Assembly: GCA_024638655.1 (NCBI GenBank)
Contig: JAHEJW010000009.1
Location: 1 to 64,000 of the forward strand
Source of the DNA: a bacterium
Lineage (GTDB): Bacteria > Actinomycetota > Acidimicrobiia > Spongiisociales > ZC4RG35
Length of the DNA stretch: 64,000 bases
Reading direction: 5' to 3'
In this document: in pieces, positions 34,644-44,003 of the stretch
Layout of the letters: each line of letters begins with the position of its first letter
Numbering within the stretch: the stretch's first letter is position 1
Program-made: the position numbers and the translations under genes
The notes under the pieces: generated by a model
The model's database searches: none
Told to the model about the DNA's origin: nothing
The model's input: the letters and a program-made list of their open reading frames with translations, nothing else

Positions 34644-35918
34644 TCAGACGCCGAGTTTGTCCAGTGCCCTGTAGAGATGGGACGCCGGTGTCAGGAACCA
34701 GGGTCTGCCCCCGGTGTAATAGAAGCGGCCGTCGTGCTCTATTTCGCTGTAGACGCTGGGGGGGTCCTCGTCGAGCAGCATCCCGGCGAGCTCGTGACCG
34801 AGCTGACAGGAGAGCCCCACGCCGTGACCGGCGTATCCCATGGCGTACCAGGCGCCGTCGATCCGCCCAATGTGAGGAGTCAAATCGAAAGGGACGGCGA
34901 GCTTTCCCCCCCAAACGTGGGTGATCTCCGCGTCCGCGAGGGTTGGCCAATAGGTGATGAGGCTCTGTCGCAAGTCGCGTGCCGAGTCCTTGAGATCGAG
35001 ACCGGGGTGGAGACTCCGCCTCCCTCCGAGGATGATCCGGTCGTCGTGTGTCCGTCTCTGATAGTTGAGAAGTCGCTTCCTGGTGTAAGTCATTGCGCCA
35101 CCGGGAAAGACCGACGACGCCCTGGCTTCTCCGAGTGGCTCCGTTGCGATGATGTAGGAGCCCACCGAAACAATCAGCCTGTCGAGCTCGCGGCTTGGTT
35201 GACGGGTTGTATATCCGTTCGTAGCCAGGATCACCTCCCCCGCATCGATCGGGCCGCGTTTTGTCTGGACCCTGGTCCCGGTACTACGGCGCTCGATGGA
35301 AACCGCCTCGCAGTCATCGACGAGGACGGCACCCTGACGGGCGACCCGCGCCGCCAGCCCGAACGACAGGCGAGCCGGGTGGACTCCGAATCCTTCCGGC
35401 TCGAACAGCGCCACGTTGAAATGATCCCCCCCGACGATCTTGTCGATGTCGCGAGCGTCGATCACCTCCCAATCGACGCCGAAGCGGTTCCGGTACCACT
35501 GCACCGTCTGGTCGAACTCCTTCAATTTCCGCGAGCCCCTCCCCAGGGCTGCCATCCCGCCCTCATGGATTACGGCGTCGATGTCGGGGCTCTTTCCGAT
35601 CTCCCGAACCAACTCGACGGATCGAACGGTCGAGGCCCACATCTCGTGAGCGATTCGTGGCCCGTAGTAGGCCAGGACAGTGCGGATCCCGGCCTTGACG
35701 TCAGGTGACACCATGCCACCATTCATCGAGGAGGCGCCACCGGCGATCTCACCTGAGTCGATGATGGTGACGGTCTTGCCGGCACCGACAAGCCGGTGTC
35801 CTGCTGACAGTCCGGTCAGCCCTGAGCCGACGATCAGATACTCGGTCTCCTTCGGCAGGTCGGACGTGAGCCCGTCCGGGCGCGAGTGATCGTCCACCCA
35901 GAAGGGGATGTGCTTCAC
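34644..35918 (-). CDS. FAD-dependent oxidoreductase (DAO/PuuB-like amine oxidase)
   Basis: About 424 residues from GTG 35918, which overlaps the aminotransferase stop; the track ORF is longer by an unrelated 43 residues. FAD-binding signature YLIVGSGLTGLSAGHRLVGAGKTVTIIDSGE and the C-terminal HIGRIDGAWYAMGYAGHGVGLSCQLGHELAG identify the DAO family. The closest pattern is gamma-glutamylputrescine oxidase or a related secondary-amine oxidase. Pairing with a class III aminotransferase and a nearby polyamine transporter suggests polyamine or amino-acid amine catabolism; substrate unproven. Confidence 0.85.
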   Translation of the reverse strand: MKHIPFWVDDHSRPDGLTSDLPKETEYLIVGSGLTGLSAGHRLVGAGKTVTIIDSGEIAGGASSMNGGMVSPDVKAGIRTVLAYYGPRIAHEMWASTVRSVELVREIGKSPDIDAVIHEGGMAALGRGSRKLKEFDQTVQWYRNRFGVDWEVIDARDIDKIVGGDHFNVALFEPEGFGVHPARLSFGLAARVARQGAVLVDDCEAVSIERRSTGTRVQTKRGPIDAGEVILATNGYTTRQPSRELDRLIVSVGSYIIATEPLGEARASSVFPGGAMTYTRKRLLNYQRRTHDDRIILGGRRSLHPGLDLKDSARDLRQSLITYWPTLADAEITHVWGGKLAVPFDLTPHIGRIDGAWYAMGYAGHGVGLSCQLGHELAGMLLDEDPPSVYSEIEHDGRFYYTGGRPWFLTPASHLYRALDKLGV

Positions 35919-37153
35919 AGACTGTTGAGCCCGTCTGCGAAGAGCTGTCCCATCTCGGATACCTGTTCCGGGTTCATTGTCAGAGGTGGCGACACTTGCA
36001 GTCCGCCTCCGCCTACGGCCCTGGTCAGAACGCCCGCTCGCCTGCATGCTTCGGCGGCGCGGTAAGGCAGCGCGTCGTCGTCACCCACCTCGAGTTGTAT
36101 GGCCGCGAGAGCGCCGACGCCCCGACGGATGTTGTCGACGACTGGCAGGTCTTCGAGAGGGCGGAGCGCCTCGTAGATCTCAGACTCCAATTGTGCCGCC
36201 CGCTCCAGCAGACCCTCGCGTTCGATGATGTCCATGACCACGAGACCAGCCACACATGCCGTCGCGTGCCCGGAATATGTGTAGCCGTGACGGAACACCA
36301 GGCCAGGTGTGCTGAAAAACGGCTCCGCAATGTGGGGCGCGGCGACCACACCTCCCAGCGGTGCATAGCCACAGGTCACACCCTTGGCGAATGTGATCAG
36401 GTCGGGATCGAGGTCATAGAGGTTGGCCGCGAACCAGTCGCCCACCCGTCCAAAACCCGTGATGACCTCGTCCGAGATGTACAGGCCGCCGGCTTCTCTG
36501 ACCATCTCGCGCACGCTCGTCAGGTAGCCGGAGTCCACCGGTCGGATGCCCCCGGCTCCGATCACGGCCTCCACGAATATCCCGGCGATTCGCTCCGAAC
36601 CGGCGTGGTCTATCGCCTTCTCCACCGCCTCGGGGTCGTCGTGAGGCACGATGACGACTTCGGACACCAGTTCGCCCCCATATCCGGCCCTGTTCGGCTC
36701 CATTCCACCGAGTGCTGTCCCGTAGGTGTGCATGCCGTGGTAGGCCCACTCCCGTGAGATGAAAACTGTCCTCTCGGGCTGGCCGATCGCATTGAAATAG
36801 CGTCGCGTCAGCTTGGCAGCGGTGTCCACGGCATCGGACCCACCCGATCCGAAGAACACCTTCGAGTCCGGGTCAGGGGACACACCTGCGATGCGCTCGG
36901 CGAGCTCCATCGGGGCGCGGGTCCCGTAGTCGATGAAGGCGTGGAAGGCGGGGAGTTTGCGGGCTTGTGCCGACATCGCATCGATGATCTCGTCACGGCC
37001 GTAGCCGACGTTCATGTACCAGAGCGAGGCGGCGGCGTCGAGGTAGCGGTTTCCCTCTTCGTCGTAGACGTAGATGCCCTCACCACGGTCCACGATGAAT
37101 GGCTTGTGCTTCACCTTGCTCATCTCGGCGAATGGATGCCAGAAGTGGGTCAT
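35915..37153 (-). CDS. class III (omega) aminotransferase
   Basis: About 412 residues from ATG 37153 (MTHFWHPFAEMSKVKHKP). PLP-enzyme features: FFGSGGSDAVDTAAKL (phosphate site), REWAYHGMHTYGTALGG, LYISDEVITGFGRVGDWFAAN (Asp pairing the pyridine N) and the Lys in LITFAKGVTCGYAPLGG. This class transfers omega-amino groups from diamines or beta-alanine to pyruvate or 2-oxoglutarate. It is cotranscribed with the FAD oxidoreductase. The track's N-terminal extension (22 residues) is rejected for lack of family similarity. Confidence 0.9.
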   Translation of the reverse strand: MTHFWHPFAEMSKVKHKPFIVDRGEGIYVYDEEGNRYLDAAASLWYMNVGYGRDEIIDAMSAQARKLPAFHAFIDYGTRAPMELAERIAGVSPDPDSKVFFGSGGSDAVDTAAKLTRRYFNAIGQPERTVFISREWAYHGMHTYGTALGGMEPNRAGYGGELVSEVVIVPHDDPEAVEKAIDHAGSERIAGIFVEAVIGAGGIRPVDSGYLTSVREMVREAGGLYISDEVITGFGRVGDWFAANLYDLDPDLITFAKGVTCGYAPLGGVVAAPHIAEPFFSTPGLVFRHGYTYSGHATACVAGLVVMDIIEREGLLERAAQLESEIYEALRPLEDLPVVDNIRRGVGALAAIQLEVGDDDALPYRAAEACRRAGVLTRAVGGGGLQVSPPLTMNPEQVSEMGQLFADGLNSL

Positions 37154-37163
37154 GGGCGGGAGG

Positions 37164-37721
37164 CTAACCGTCGCAGAGCCCCGAAACACGGGCAGACGAC
37201 AGGAAACGCTCGACCGCATCGGTGGAGGTCAGGCGGGAGACATCTGCGTGGCTCCACGTCCCATCTTCCAGGCAGTTCCGGAACTTTTCGCGGTTGTGAT
37301 GAAACGTTGTCCAGGCCCAGAGCATGATGTTTCGGTGCGGGTCTGCCGAGTACAGATTGCTCCATGGCTCACTGACCCCATCCCACAGCTGTTCACGTGT
37401 GACGACGCGTCGTAGGGTCCTCCGGATCACCCTGGTCACCACGACTCTTCGTGGCAGGTCGAGCCAAACGAAGGTCTCGGCGCGAGGCCAGAGAACCTCC
37501 CGGGTCCAATGACTGGTGTAGTTGCCGTCGGCGACCCATGCGGATCCCTTGGCGAACTCCATCACTTCGGCCCGGAACGCATCATCTGGAGTGGCACTCC
37601 ATCCTCCGCGATGGAAGATCGCATCCATCTCGACTTGGGGCACACTCATCTCGAGGGCAAGACTCCTGGCGAATGCCGTTTTGCCCGATCCGCTGGTACC
37701 GACCACCACCACGCGGTTCAT
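37164..37721 (-). CDS. P-loop kinase-like NTPase (adenylate kinase/topology-modulation type)
   Basis: About 185 residues from ATG 37721 with a GGGAAG site. A small P-loop protein: MNRVVVVGTSGSGKTAFARSLA, then WVADGNYTSHW and DLPRRVVVTRVIRRTLRR with the Arg-rich lid, as in the FlaR/DNA-topology-modulation-like family. It probably phosphorylates a small molecule; the substrate is unknown. It ends 10 bases upstream of the aminotransferase start on the same strand and may share its transcript. Confidence 0.8.
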   Translation of the reverse strand: MNRVVVVGTSGSGKTAFARSLALEMSVPQVEMDAIFHRGGWSATPDDAFRAEVMEFAKGSAWVADGNYTSHWTREVLWPRAETFVWLDLPRRVVVTRVIRRTLRRVVTREQLWDGVSEPWSNLYSADPHRNIMLWAWTTFHHNREKFRNCLEDGTWSHADVSRLTSTDAVERFLSSARVSGLCDG

Positions 37722-37781
37722 CTGCAGATCTTCCCATAGTGCTGCGGGAAGAAGCAGCAGTCCGCGCGTGTTGCTGTTGCC

Positions 37782-38192
37782 GTGAGCGATTGGAACAAGA
37801 ACATCATCGAAGAATTCCGGCAGAATGGGGGAGAGGTCGGGGGGCATTTCGCAGGCAGACCCTTGCTGCTCCTTCACCATCAAGGTGCGAAGACAGGGAA
37901 GCATCGGGTGACTCCTCTGATGTATCAGGAGGTGGATGGTGGCTATGCCGTCTTCGCTTCCAAGGCAGGCGCCGATACCAATCCCGACTGGCTACACAAC
38001 CTGAAAGCCAATCCCGAGACGACAATCGAAGTCGGTTCTGAGACGCACGAGGTCAGGGCGCGGTTGGCCGAAGGGAAGGAACACGAGTCGATCTGGGAGA
38101 GGCAGAAGTCCGACTACGCGTTCTTCGCCGAGTATGAGGCGAAGACGGCTCGCGATCACATCCCGGTGGTGGTGCTAGAACGCAGCCAATGA
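37782..38192 (+). CDS. deazaflavin (F420)-dependent nitroreductase family protein (DDN-like)
   Basis: 136 residues of the actinobacterial DDN family with a split-barrel F420-binding fold: NGGEVGGHFAGRPLLLLHHQGAKTGKHRVTPLMYQEVDGGYAVFASKAG and NPDWLHNLKANPETTIEVG. These proteins use reduced F420 to reduce quinones or nitro compounds, and protect against redox stress. Start GTG 37782, 60 bases from the divergent kinase gene. It indicates that the organism makes F420, consistent with the LLM enzyme at 19.6 kb. Confidence 0.9.
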   Translation: MSDWNKNIIEEFRQNGGEVGGHFAGRPLLLLHHQGAKTGKHRVTPLMYQEVDGGYAVFASKAGADTNPDWLHNLKANPETTIEVGSETHEVRARLAEGKEHESIWERQKSDYAFFAEYEAKTARDHIPVVVLERSQ

Positions 38193-38255
38193 GCTGCGGC
38201 CAAAGACCGTCGTAACGGCTCCACGGCCGTTTCAGGCCTTCTACTCTCCCGCAAA

Positions 38256-39860
38256 ATGACGGCCGACCTGGCGATAGTGGGAGGGAGAGTCTTCACCTCG
38301 GTGAAGGACGGGCTCTTCGTGGACGCCGTGGCCGCACGCGGAGACAGGATCCTCGCCCTCGGCGAGGACGTATTCGACCTCATCGGGCCGCGCACAGAGG
38401 TTCATGACCTAGAGGGCGGCCTGGCGACTCCGGGTTTCATCGACGCCCACGTGCACCCTGTGACCAGCGGTCTCGACCGTTTGCGCTGCTCATTCGAGGA
38501 TTGCTCGAATGCCGAGGAAGCTGTCGCCTCGATCGCGGCATATGCCCGAGACCACCCGGGAGAAGAGTGGGTGTTGGGGGCGGGTTGGTCACAAGACTGG
38601 TTTGACCGGGGCTGTCCGCCCGGGGAGTTGATCGATGAGGTGGTTCCGCAGCGGCCGGTACTCGTCTGGAACACCGATGGTCACGGGGCCTGGGCCAATG
38701 GTCGCGCGCTGGAGATGGCCGGGATCACGTCGAGCACACCCGACCCCCCCGATGGCAGGATCGAGCGCAACCCCGACGGGTCGCCCCAGGGGACTCTTCA
38801 CGAAGGAGCCGTCAGCCTCGTCGAGAGAGTTGCGCCGGCCAACACGCGCGATGACATGCTCAGGGGCCTTCTCCGTGGTCAGGAAGAGCTGCTGCGCCAC
38901 GGTGTCACAGGCTGGCAGGATGCCGCCGTGGATCCGTTGACCCAGGACGCCTACCGCCAGGTCGCCGAAGAAGGTCACCTGGTCGGCCGAGTCGTGGGCG
39001 CACTCTGGTGGGACCGCCACCGCGGCCTCGAGCAAGTGGACGAGATGACCGAGCGACGCGAGCAGGGCGCTCCCGGCTTTTCACCCGTGTCGGTCAAGCT
39101 CATGCTCGACGGGGTCGCCGAGAATTTCACGGCCTCGCTCACCGAACCCTGGCTCGACTCGAACGGGCTGGCCACCGACAACGCAGGCATCGACTTCATC
39201 GATCCCGAGGACCTCGGGGTAATCGTCGCGGCCCTCGACGCCCGCGGGTTTCAATGCCACTTCCATGCCATTGGGGATGGCGCCGTTCGCAACGCCCTCG
39301 ATGCCGTGGAAGCCGCCAGGTCGCAGAATGGCCCGTCGGCCAACAGGCATCACATCGCCCACATACAGGTGGTGCATCCCGACGACGTCAGACGGTTTGC
39401 AGCCCTAGACGTGGTGGCCAATGCACAGCCATTGTGGGCCTGCAACGACCCGTACCAGATCGAGCTCACCAGGCCGTTCCTCGGCCCGCTCCGAGCCGGG
39501 TGGCAGTACCCGTTTCGCTCGCTCATGGACGCCGGGGCCCGCCTCGGCATGGGAAGCGACTGGGGTGTGTCGACGGCGAACGTGATGGAAGAGATCGACG
39601 TCGCGGTGACTCGAACATGCCCGGACGGCGAGCCGCTAGTCCCGGGAGAAGCCCTGGACCCCGTTGACGCCCTGATCGCATTCAGCCACGGGTCCGCCTA
39701 CATCAACCACTCGGAGACCGAGACGGGGTCGCTCGGCGTGGGTAAGCTCGCTGACTTCGCATTACTGGACCGCGATCCATTTCGTGACGGGCCATTCCGT
39801 GAGACGAGGGTCGCCGCAACGATTGTGGGAGGACGAGTTGTCTACGAAGGCAACCGATGA
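38256..39860 (+). CDS. YtcJ-like metal-dependent amidohydrolase
   Basis: 534 residues of the amidohydrolase superfamily, YtcJ branch: GGLATPGFIDAHVHP (metal-binding HxH), GVTGWQDAAV, HFHAIGDGAVRNALDAVE, HHIAHIQVVHPDDVRRF and MGSDWGVSTANVMEEI. It hydrolyses an amide or imide of unknown identity. The stop overlaps the potA start by four bases, so it is the first gene of the polyamine-type transporter operon. This suggests the transporter's cargo, or a product of it, is an amide-containing amine. Confidence 0.9.
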   Translation: MTADLAIVGGRVFTSVKDGLFVDAVAARGDRILALGEDVFDLIGPRTEVHDLEGGLATPGFIDAHVHPVTSGLDRLRCSFEDCSNAEEAVASIAAYARDHPGEEWVLGAGWSQDWFDRGCPPGELIDEVVPQRPVLVWNTDGHGAWANGRALEMAGITSSTPDPPDGRIERNPDGSPQGTLHEGAVSLVERVAPANTRDDMLRGLLRGQEELLRHGVTGWQDAAVDPLTQDAYRQVAEEGHLVGRVVGALWWDRHRGLEQVDEMTERREQGAPGFSPVSVKLMLDGVAENFTASLTEPWLDSNGLATDNAGIDFIDPEDLGVIVAALDARGFQCHFHAIGDGAVRNALDAVEAARSQNGPSANRHHIAHIQVVHPDDVRRFAALDVVANAQPLWACNDPYQIELTRPFLGPLRAGWQYPFRSLMDAGARLGMGSDWGVSTANVMEEIDVAVTRTCPDGEPLVPGEALDPVDALIAFSHGSAYINHSETETGSLGVGKLADFALLDRDPFRDGPFRETRVAATIVGGRVVYEGNR

Positions 39861-40930
39861 GTAGCCCTGCGGTCGAGCTCAGGGGAGTGACCAAGCGATT
39901 CGGCGACGAGGTGGTCGCTGTCGATTCTCTCGACCTGGTCATCGAAGACGGCGAGTTCTTCTCGCTCCTCGGCCCGTCCGGATGTGGGAAGACCACCACC
40001 CTGCGGATCATCGCCGGGTTCGAATTCCCCACCGAGGGCAGTGTGCGGATCCATGGCGCCGAGATGGGCCTGAAGGCGCCCAATGAACGCCCGGTGAACA
40101 CTGTGTTCCAGTCTTATGCCTTGTTTCCACACATGAGCGTCTTCGACAACGTCGCTTTTGGGCTCCGCATGCGCAAGGTGGAGAAGTCGGATGTGGAGAA
40201 CAGGGTTCGAAGGGCGCTCGACCAGGTCCAGCTGAGCAGGCGAGCCGACGCCAGGCCGAGCCAGTTGTCGGGTGGGATGCAGCAGCGTGTTGCCCTCGCC
40301 CGCGCTCTAGTCAACGAGCCGGAGGTCTTGCTCCTCGACGAGCCGCTTGGTGCCCTCGACTTGAAGCTGCGCCAGAACATGCAACTGGAGCTCAAGGACC
40401 TCCAGAACCGTGTCGGGATCACCTTCGTCTATGTCACCCACGATCAAGAAGAGGCCCTGACCATGTCCGATCGAATCGGGGTGATGAGCGAGGGGCGCCT
40501 CCTCCAGGTGGGAAACTCCGAGAAGATCTACGAGAACCCCGAATCTCGTTTCGTGGCGGACTTCATCGGGGACATCAACCTGCTCAACGCAACTGTGACG
40601 GCCAAGGGCCTGGCCAGGCTTGCCAACGGGGTGGAAGTCGGGATCGGGGACCGACACCCGGGCTCGGGCAATGTGATCCTCGCTCTCCGGCCGGAGCGAC
40701 TCGTCCTCCAGCGCGTCGACGAGGATGTTCCGGCTGGGAGAAACCAGCTCAGGGCCCGTGTTGCTCGGCGGACGTACTACGGCGATGTCTTCTACTACGA
40801 CGTCGAGGCCGGCCTCGAAGAGCATCTCGAGGTCAAGGAGGAGAACCGACCGGACGTGGAGAGGTTCGAGGTCGGGGAAGAGGTCTTGGTCACGTGGCGT
40901 CCGAGGGCGGCGAACGTGGTGAGCGACTGA
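39857..40930 (+). CDS. potA: spermidine/putrescine-type ABC transporter ATPase PotA
   Basis: 357 residues: an ABC ATPase (Walker [10 protein letters not shown], signature [15 protein letters not shown], Walker [16 protein letters not shown]-type [18 protein letters not shown]) plus a C-terminal TOBE domain (about 275-355; [11 protein letters not shown]...[18 protein letters not shown]). The TOBE arrangement and following two permeases and a binding protein match the PotABCD type. It overlaps the amidohydrolase stop and the potB start (TGATG). Confidence 0.92.
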   Translation: MSSPAVELRGVTKRFGDEVVAVDSLDLVIEDGEFFSLLGPSGCGKTTTLRIIAGFEFPTEGSVRIHGAEMGLKAPNERPVNTVFQSYALFPHMSVFDNVAFGLRMRKVEKSDVENRVRRALDQVQLSRRADARPSQLSGGMQQRVALARALVNEPEVLLLDEPLGALDLKLRQNMQLELKDLQNRVGITFVYVTHDQEEALTMSDRIGVMSEGRLLQVGNSEKIYENPESRFVADFIGDINLLNATVTAKGLARLANGVEVGIGDRHPGSGNVILALRPERLVLQRVDEDVPAGRNQLRARVARRTYYGDVFYYDVEAGLEEHLEVKEENRPDVERFEVGEEVLVTWRPRAANVVSD

Positions 40931-41838
40931 TGACGACGACCAGACGGCGACCGGATCTCGATGAGGAGACCCCGGTAACCCCTGAGTTGGAGAAGGCCGC
41001 GGAGAAGGCTGAGTCACGGCGCGGGTTCCTGATATCCGTACCTGCGTACGGATATCTCGTCCTCTTCTTCGCACTGCCACTCGTGTTGGTGCTGGTCTAT
41101 TCATTTGCCAGCCGCTCCTCGACGGGGCGAACTCTTCTCGAGGACTGGAACGTTGAGTCATATCGCCGGCTGTTCAGCGACCTGGTGTTGGAGATCTCGG
41201 CTCGGTCGTTTCTTCTCGCGTTGGTCACCACCCTGCTCTGCCTCGTCGTCAGCTATCCGTTTGCCTATTACATCGCGACGAGGACGCCCCGTATCCGCAA
41301 CGTGCTGCTCGTCCTGGTGATGATCCCGTTCTGGTCGAACTTCCTGGTGAGGACATATGCATGGAGAGTCATCCTGGGCAGTGACGGGTTCGTCTCTCAG
41401 ATCAGCCAGGCCTTCGGCGGTGAGGAGATTCGCGTGCTCTTCACCATCTGGGCTGTGTTGATCGGTCTCGTCTATGGCTATCTCCCATTCATGGTCCTCC
41501 CCTTATATGCCGCCATCGAGCGGCTCGACTGGAGCCTCGTCGAAGCAGCGCGAGACCTCTATGCCAACGGGTTCACCGCATTTCGGAAGGTGACTCTCCC
41601 GCTGTCTATGCCAGGAGTGGTGGCAGGCTCCATCCTGGTCTTCATTCCCTCCCTGGGCGCCTATGTGACGCCCGCCATCCTGGGTGGGGCGCGTGAGACT
41701 CTGCTGGGTGACTACATCGTCTCCCAGTTCCTGACCGCAAGGAACTGGCCGTTCGGCTCGGCGCTTTCATTCGCTGTCATGTTCGTGATGCTGCTGGCCA
41801 CGATCTTCTACTTCCGAGCAGGGGCAAAGACGTTGTGA
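40930..41838 (+). CDS. potB: polyamine-type ABC transporter permease PotB
   Basis: 302 residues from ATG 40930. Six membrane spans and the ABC permease EAA motif LVEAARDLYANGFTAFRKVTLPLSMPGVVAGSILVFIPSLGAYVTPAILGG. It opens with a charged cytoplasmic tail of about 40 residues. The track's upstream start (40894) lies in potA. It pairs with PotC; the stop overlaps the potC GTG. Confidence 0.92.
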   Translation: MTTTRRRPDLDEETPVTPELEKAAEKAESRRGFLISVPAYGYLVLFFALPLVLVLVYSFASRSSTGRTLLEDWNVESYRRLFSDLVLEISARSFLLALVTTLLCLVVSYPFAYYIATRTPRIRNVLLVLVMIPFWSNFLVRTYAWRVILGSDGFVSQISQAFGGEEIRVLFTIWAVLIGLVYGYLPFMVLPLYAAIERLDWSLVEAARDLYANGFTAFRKVTLPLSMPGVVAGSILVFIPSLGAYVTPAILGGARETLLGDYIVSQFLTARNWPFGSALSFAVMFVMLLATIFYFRAGAKTL

Positions 41839-42746
41839 GCGCCCGGGGGGCTCCGCGAACCCTCGTCGATCGGCTTCTGGCCGGTCACTCGGCACTGGTC
41901 TACCTCTTCTTCTATGCACCGATCCTGCTTCTGATGGTGTTCTCGTTCAACGACAACGACAACGTCCAGATATGGACCGGCGCCTCGTTGCGCTGGTACC
42001 GGGCGATGTTCGAGAACGACGCCGTGATGAGCGCCTTGCGCAACTCGCTGGTGGTTGCGCTGTTGTCGACGGTGGTCAGCACGATCATCGGGACGATGCT
42101 CGCAATCGCTTTGGAGCGTTATCGCTTCCGGGGGCGGGGCGCACTCGACGGACTGGCCTACCTTCCCATCATCATCCCCGATGTGACCATGGCGGTGATG
42201 CTGCTCATCTTCTTCTTCCAGTCGCTCGGGATCGTCAACGACATCTTCGGCACTTCCTTGGGAGCCGGGTTGGGGACGATCACCCTGGCGCACATCGCCT
42301 TCAACATCTCCTTCGTGGCCGTGGTGGTGAGAGCACGGATCGCCCAGTTCGACCCTGCGATGGAGGAAGCCGCTGCCGATCTCTACGCCTCGCGCTGGCA
42401 GACGTTCCGAAGAGTGACCCTGCCCCTGATCGCACCGGGCGTCGCCGGCGGGGCCCTCCTTGCCCTCACTCTCTCCCTCGACGACGTGGTCATCACCCAG
42501 TTCGTATCGGGACCTGGATCGGCCACCCTTCCCGTCTACGTCTTCGGCCTGGTCCGAAGGGGGGTCACCCCGCTGATCAACGCCGTCAGTGTGGTCATGC
42601 TGGTGGCCTCGATGATCCTGGTCGCGATCTCGCTCGGCTTTCAGAGGGGTTCCGTCGCGCGGGGCCAGGGCCTCGCCGATCCGGCCGCGCTCGAAGAGGA
42701 TCTGCGTGGCTCCCGTTCGGACGCCGAGACTTCACCGGCCATCTAA
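41835..42746 (+). CDS. potC: polyamine-type ABC transporter permease PotC
   Basis: 303 residues from GTG 41835. Membrane permease with the EAA loop MEEAAADLYASRWQTFRRVTLPLIAPGVAGGALLALTLSLDDVVITQFVSGPGSATLPVYVF, which is typical PotC wording. About six helices. It forms the second half of the channel with PotB. Confidence 0.92.
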   Translation: MSARGAPRTLVDRLLAGHSALVYLFFYAPILLLMVFSFNDNDNVQIWTGASLRWYRAMFENDAVMSALRNSLVVALLSTVVSTIIGTMLAIALERYRFRGRGALDGLAYLPIIIPDVTMAVMLLIFFFQSLGIVNDIFGTSLGAGLGTITLAHIAFNISFVAVVVRARIAQFDPAMEEAAADLYASRWQTFRRVTLPLIAPGVAGGALLALTLSLDDVVITQFVSGPGSATLPVYVFGLVRRGVTPLINAVSVVMLVASMILVAISLGFQRGSVARGQGLADPAALEEDLRGSRSDAETSPAI

Positions 42747-42799
42747 TGTTGTGACCATTCACGTTGGGTACCCAACTGACTCTTGGAGGAGAGATACCA

Positions 42800-43930
42800 A
42801 TGCAACGACTCACGAGACTGGTGGCCCTGATCGCCGTGATCGCCATGGTTCTGGCCGCTTGTGGTAGCGATGAAGGAGGTGGTGACCCCGGGACGACCGT
42901 TCCCGACACCTCCGACGAGATGGTGGCGTGTGAGGCCGACGAAGTCGATGGTGACCTGAACTTCTACAACTGGACGGAGTACATCGACCCGGAGCTGATC
43001 GCCCAATTCGAGGCCGAATACGGGGTGGATGTAGTCGAAGACTTCTACGACTCCAATGAGGCCATGCTGGCCAAGCTGCAGTCCGGGGCCGTATACGACT
43101 TGATCGTCCCGTCTGATTACATGGTTGCAATCATGATCGAGGAAGGTCTGTTGGCCGGGGTGCAGAAGGATGCGGTCCCCAACATCTCGAATCTGGATCC
43201 CTTCTTCGCCGATCCCGCCTACGACCCGGGTGGGGTCTACTCCGTGGCGTACCAGTGGGGCACGACCGGTCTCGGTATCGACATGTCGGTGGTTGGTGAG
43301 GACTTCGAGCCCAGTTGGGCCCTGGTCTTCGATCCCGATCTGGTGTCGCAGTACGCCGGAGGAATCTCACTGCTCAACGACCCGCGTGAGACGATGGGGG
43401 CTGCCCTCAAGTATCTCGGCTACTCGCTCAACAGCACGAGTGAGGAAGAGCTGCAAGAAGCCGCCGATCTCATCGCCGCGGTCAAGGAGTACATAAGGGC
43501 ATTCGACAGCGACAACTTCGATGAGACTCTGGTCACCGGCGAGTTTGCAGTCACGCACGGCTATTCGGGGGGCTACTTCACTGCAATCGATGACACAGAG
43601 GAGGGCTGGGACAGGTTCACCTACGTCATCCCCGAGGAAGGTGGCACCGTCTGGATCGACAACATGGCTGTCCCGACGACCTCAGAGCATCCTTGCACTG
43701 CCCACACGTTCATGAACTTCCTCCTGGACGCGGAGAATGGTGCTGCGTTGACCAACTGGAACTTCTACGCCAGCCCCAACGCCGCCGCCGAGGAGTTCAT
43801 CGATCCAGAGATCCTCGAGGACGGGACGATCTACCCCTCAGACGAGCTGTCGGAGCGTCTGGAGATCATCACGGACACCGGTGACTTCGAAATCAACTAC
43901 ACGGACTACTTCGCCATAGCCCGGAGTTGA
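42800..43930 (+). CDS. potD: polyamine-type ABC transporter substrate-binding lipoprotein PotD
   Basis: 376 residues from ATG 42800 with GGAGGAGA upstream. Lipobox VLAACGSD (Cys20) after a hydrophobic signal; then the PotD-like fold: DLNFYNWTEYIDPELIAQFEAEYGVDVVEDFYDSNEAMLAKLQSGAVYDLIVPSDYMVAIMIEEGLL and TNWNFYASPNAAAEEF. Acidic/aromatic residues fit a polyamine pocket, but related proteins bind other cationic compounds. The operon ends in a strong hairpin 20 bases after the stop. Confidence 0.92.
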   Translation: MQRLTRLVALIAVIAMVLAACGSDEGGGDPGTTVPDTSDEMVACEADEVDGDLNFYNWTEYIDPELIAQFEAEYGVDVVEDFYDSNEAMLAKLQSGAVYDLIVPSDYMVAIMIEEGLLAGVQKDAVPNISNLDPFFADPAYDPGGVYSVAYQWGTTGLGIDMSVVGEDFEPSWALVFDPDLVSQYAGGISLLNDPRETMGAALKYLGYSLNSTSEEELQEAADLIAAVKEYIRAFDSDNFDETLVTGEFAVTHGYSGGYFTAIDDTEEGWDRFTYVIPEEGGTVWIDNMAVPTTSEHPCTAHTFMNFLLDAENGAALTNWNFYASPNAAAEEFIDPEILEDGTIYPSDELSERLEIITDTGDFEINYTDYFAIARS

Positions 43931-43949
43931 TGCTTCGGAACGAAGATGA

Positions 43950-43983
43950 GAGAACACCCCCGGCACGTGCCGGGGGTGTTCTC
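43950..43983 (+). terminator. perfect 34-nt palindrome after potD
   Basis: GAGAACACCCCCGGCAC is followed at once by its exact complement GTGCCGGGGGTGTTCTC, a 17-bp stem without a true loop. It lies 19 bases after the potD stop and before the C45 gene. No poly-U follows, as is usual in high-GC genomes. Confidence 0.7.
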
Positions 43984-44003
43984 GTTGGTCGTCGGATTAC
44001 CGT

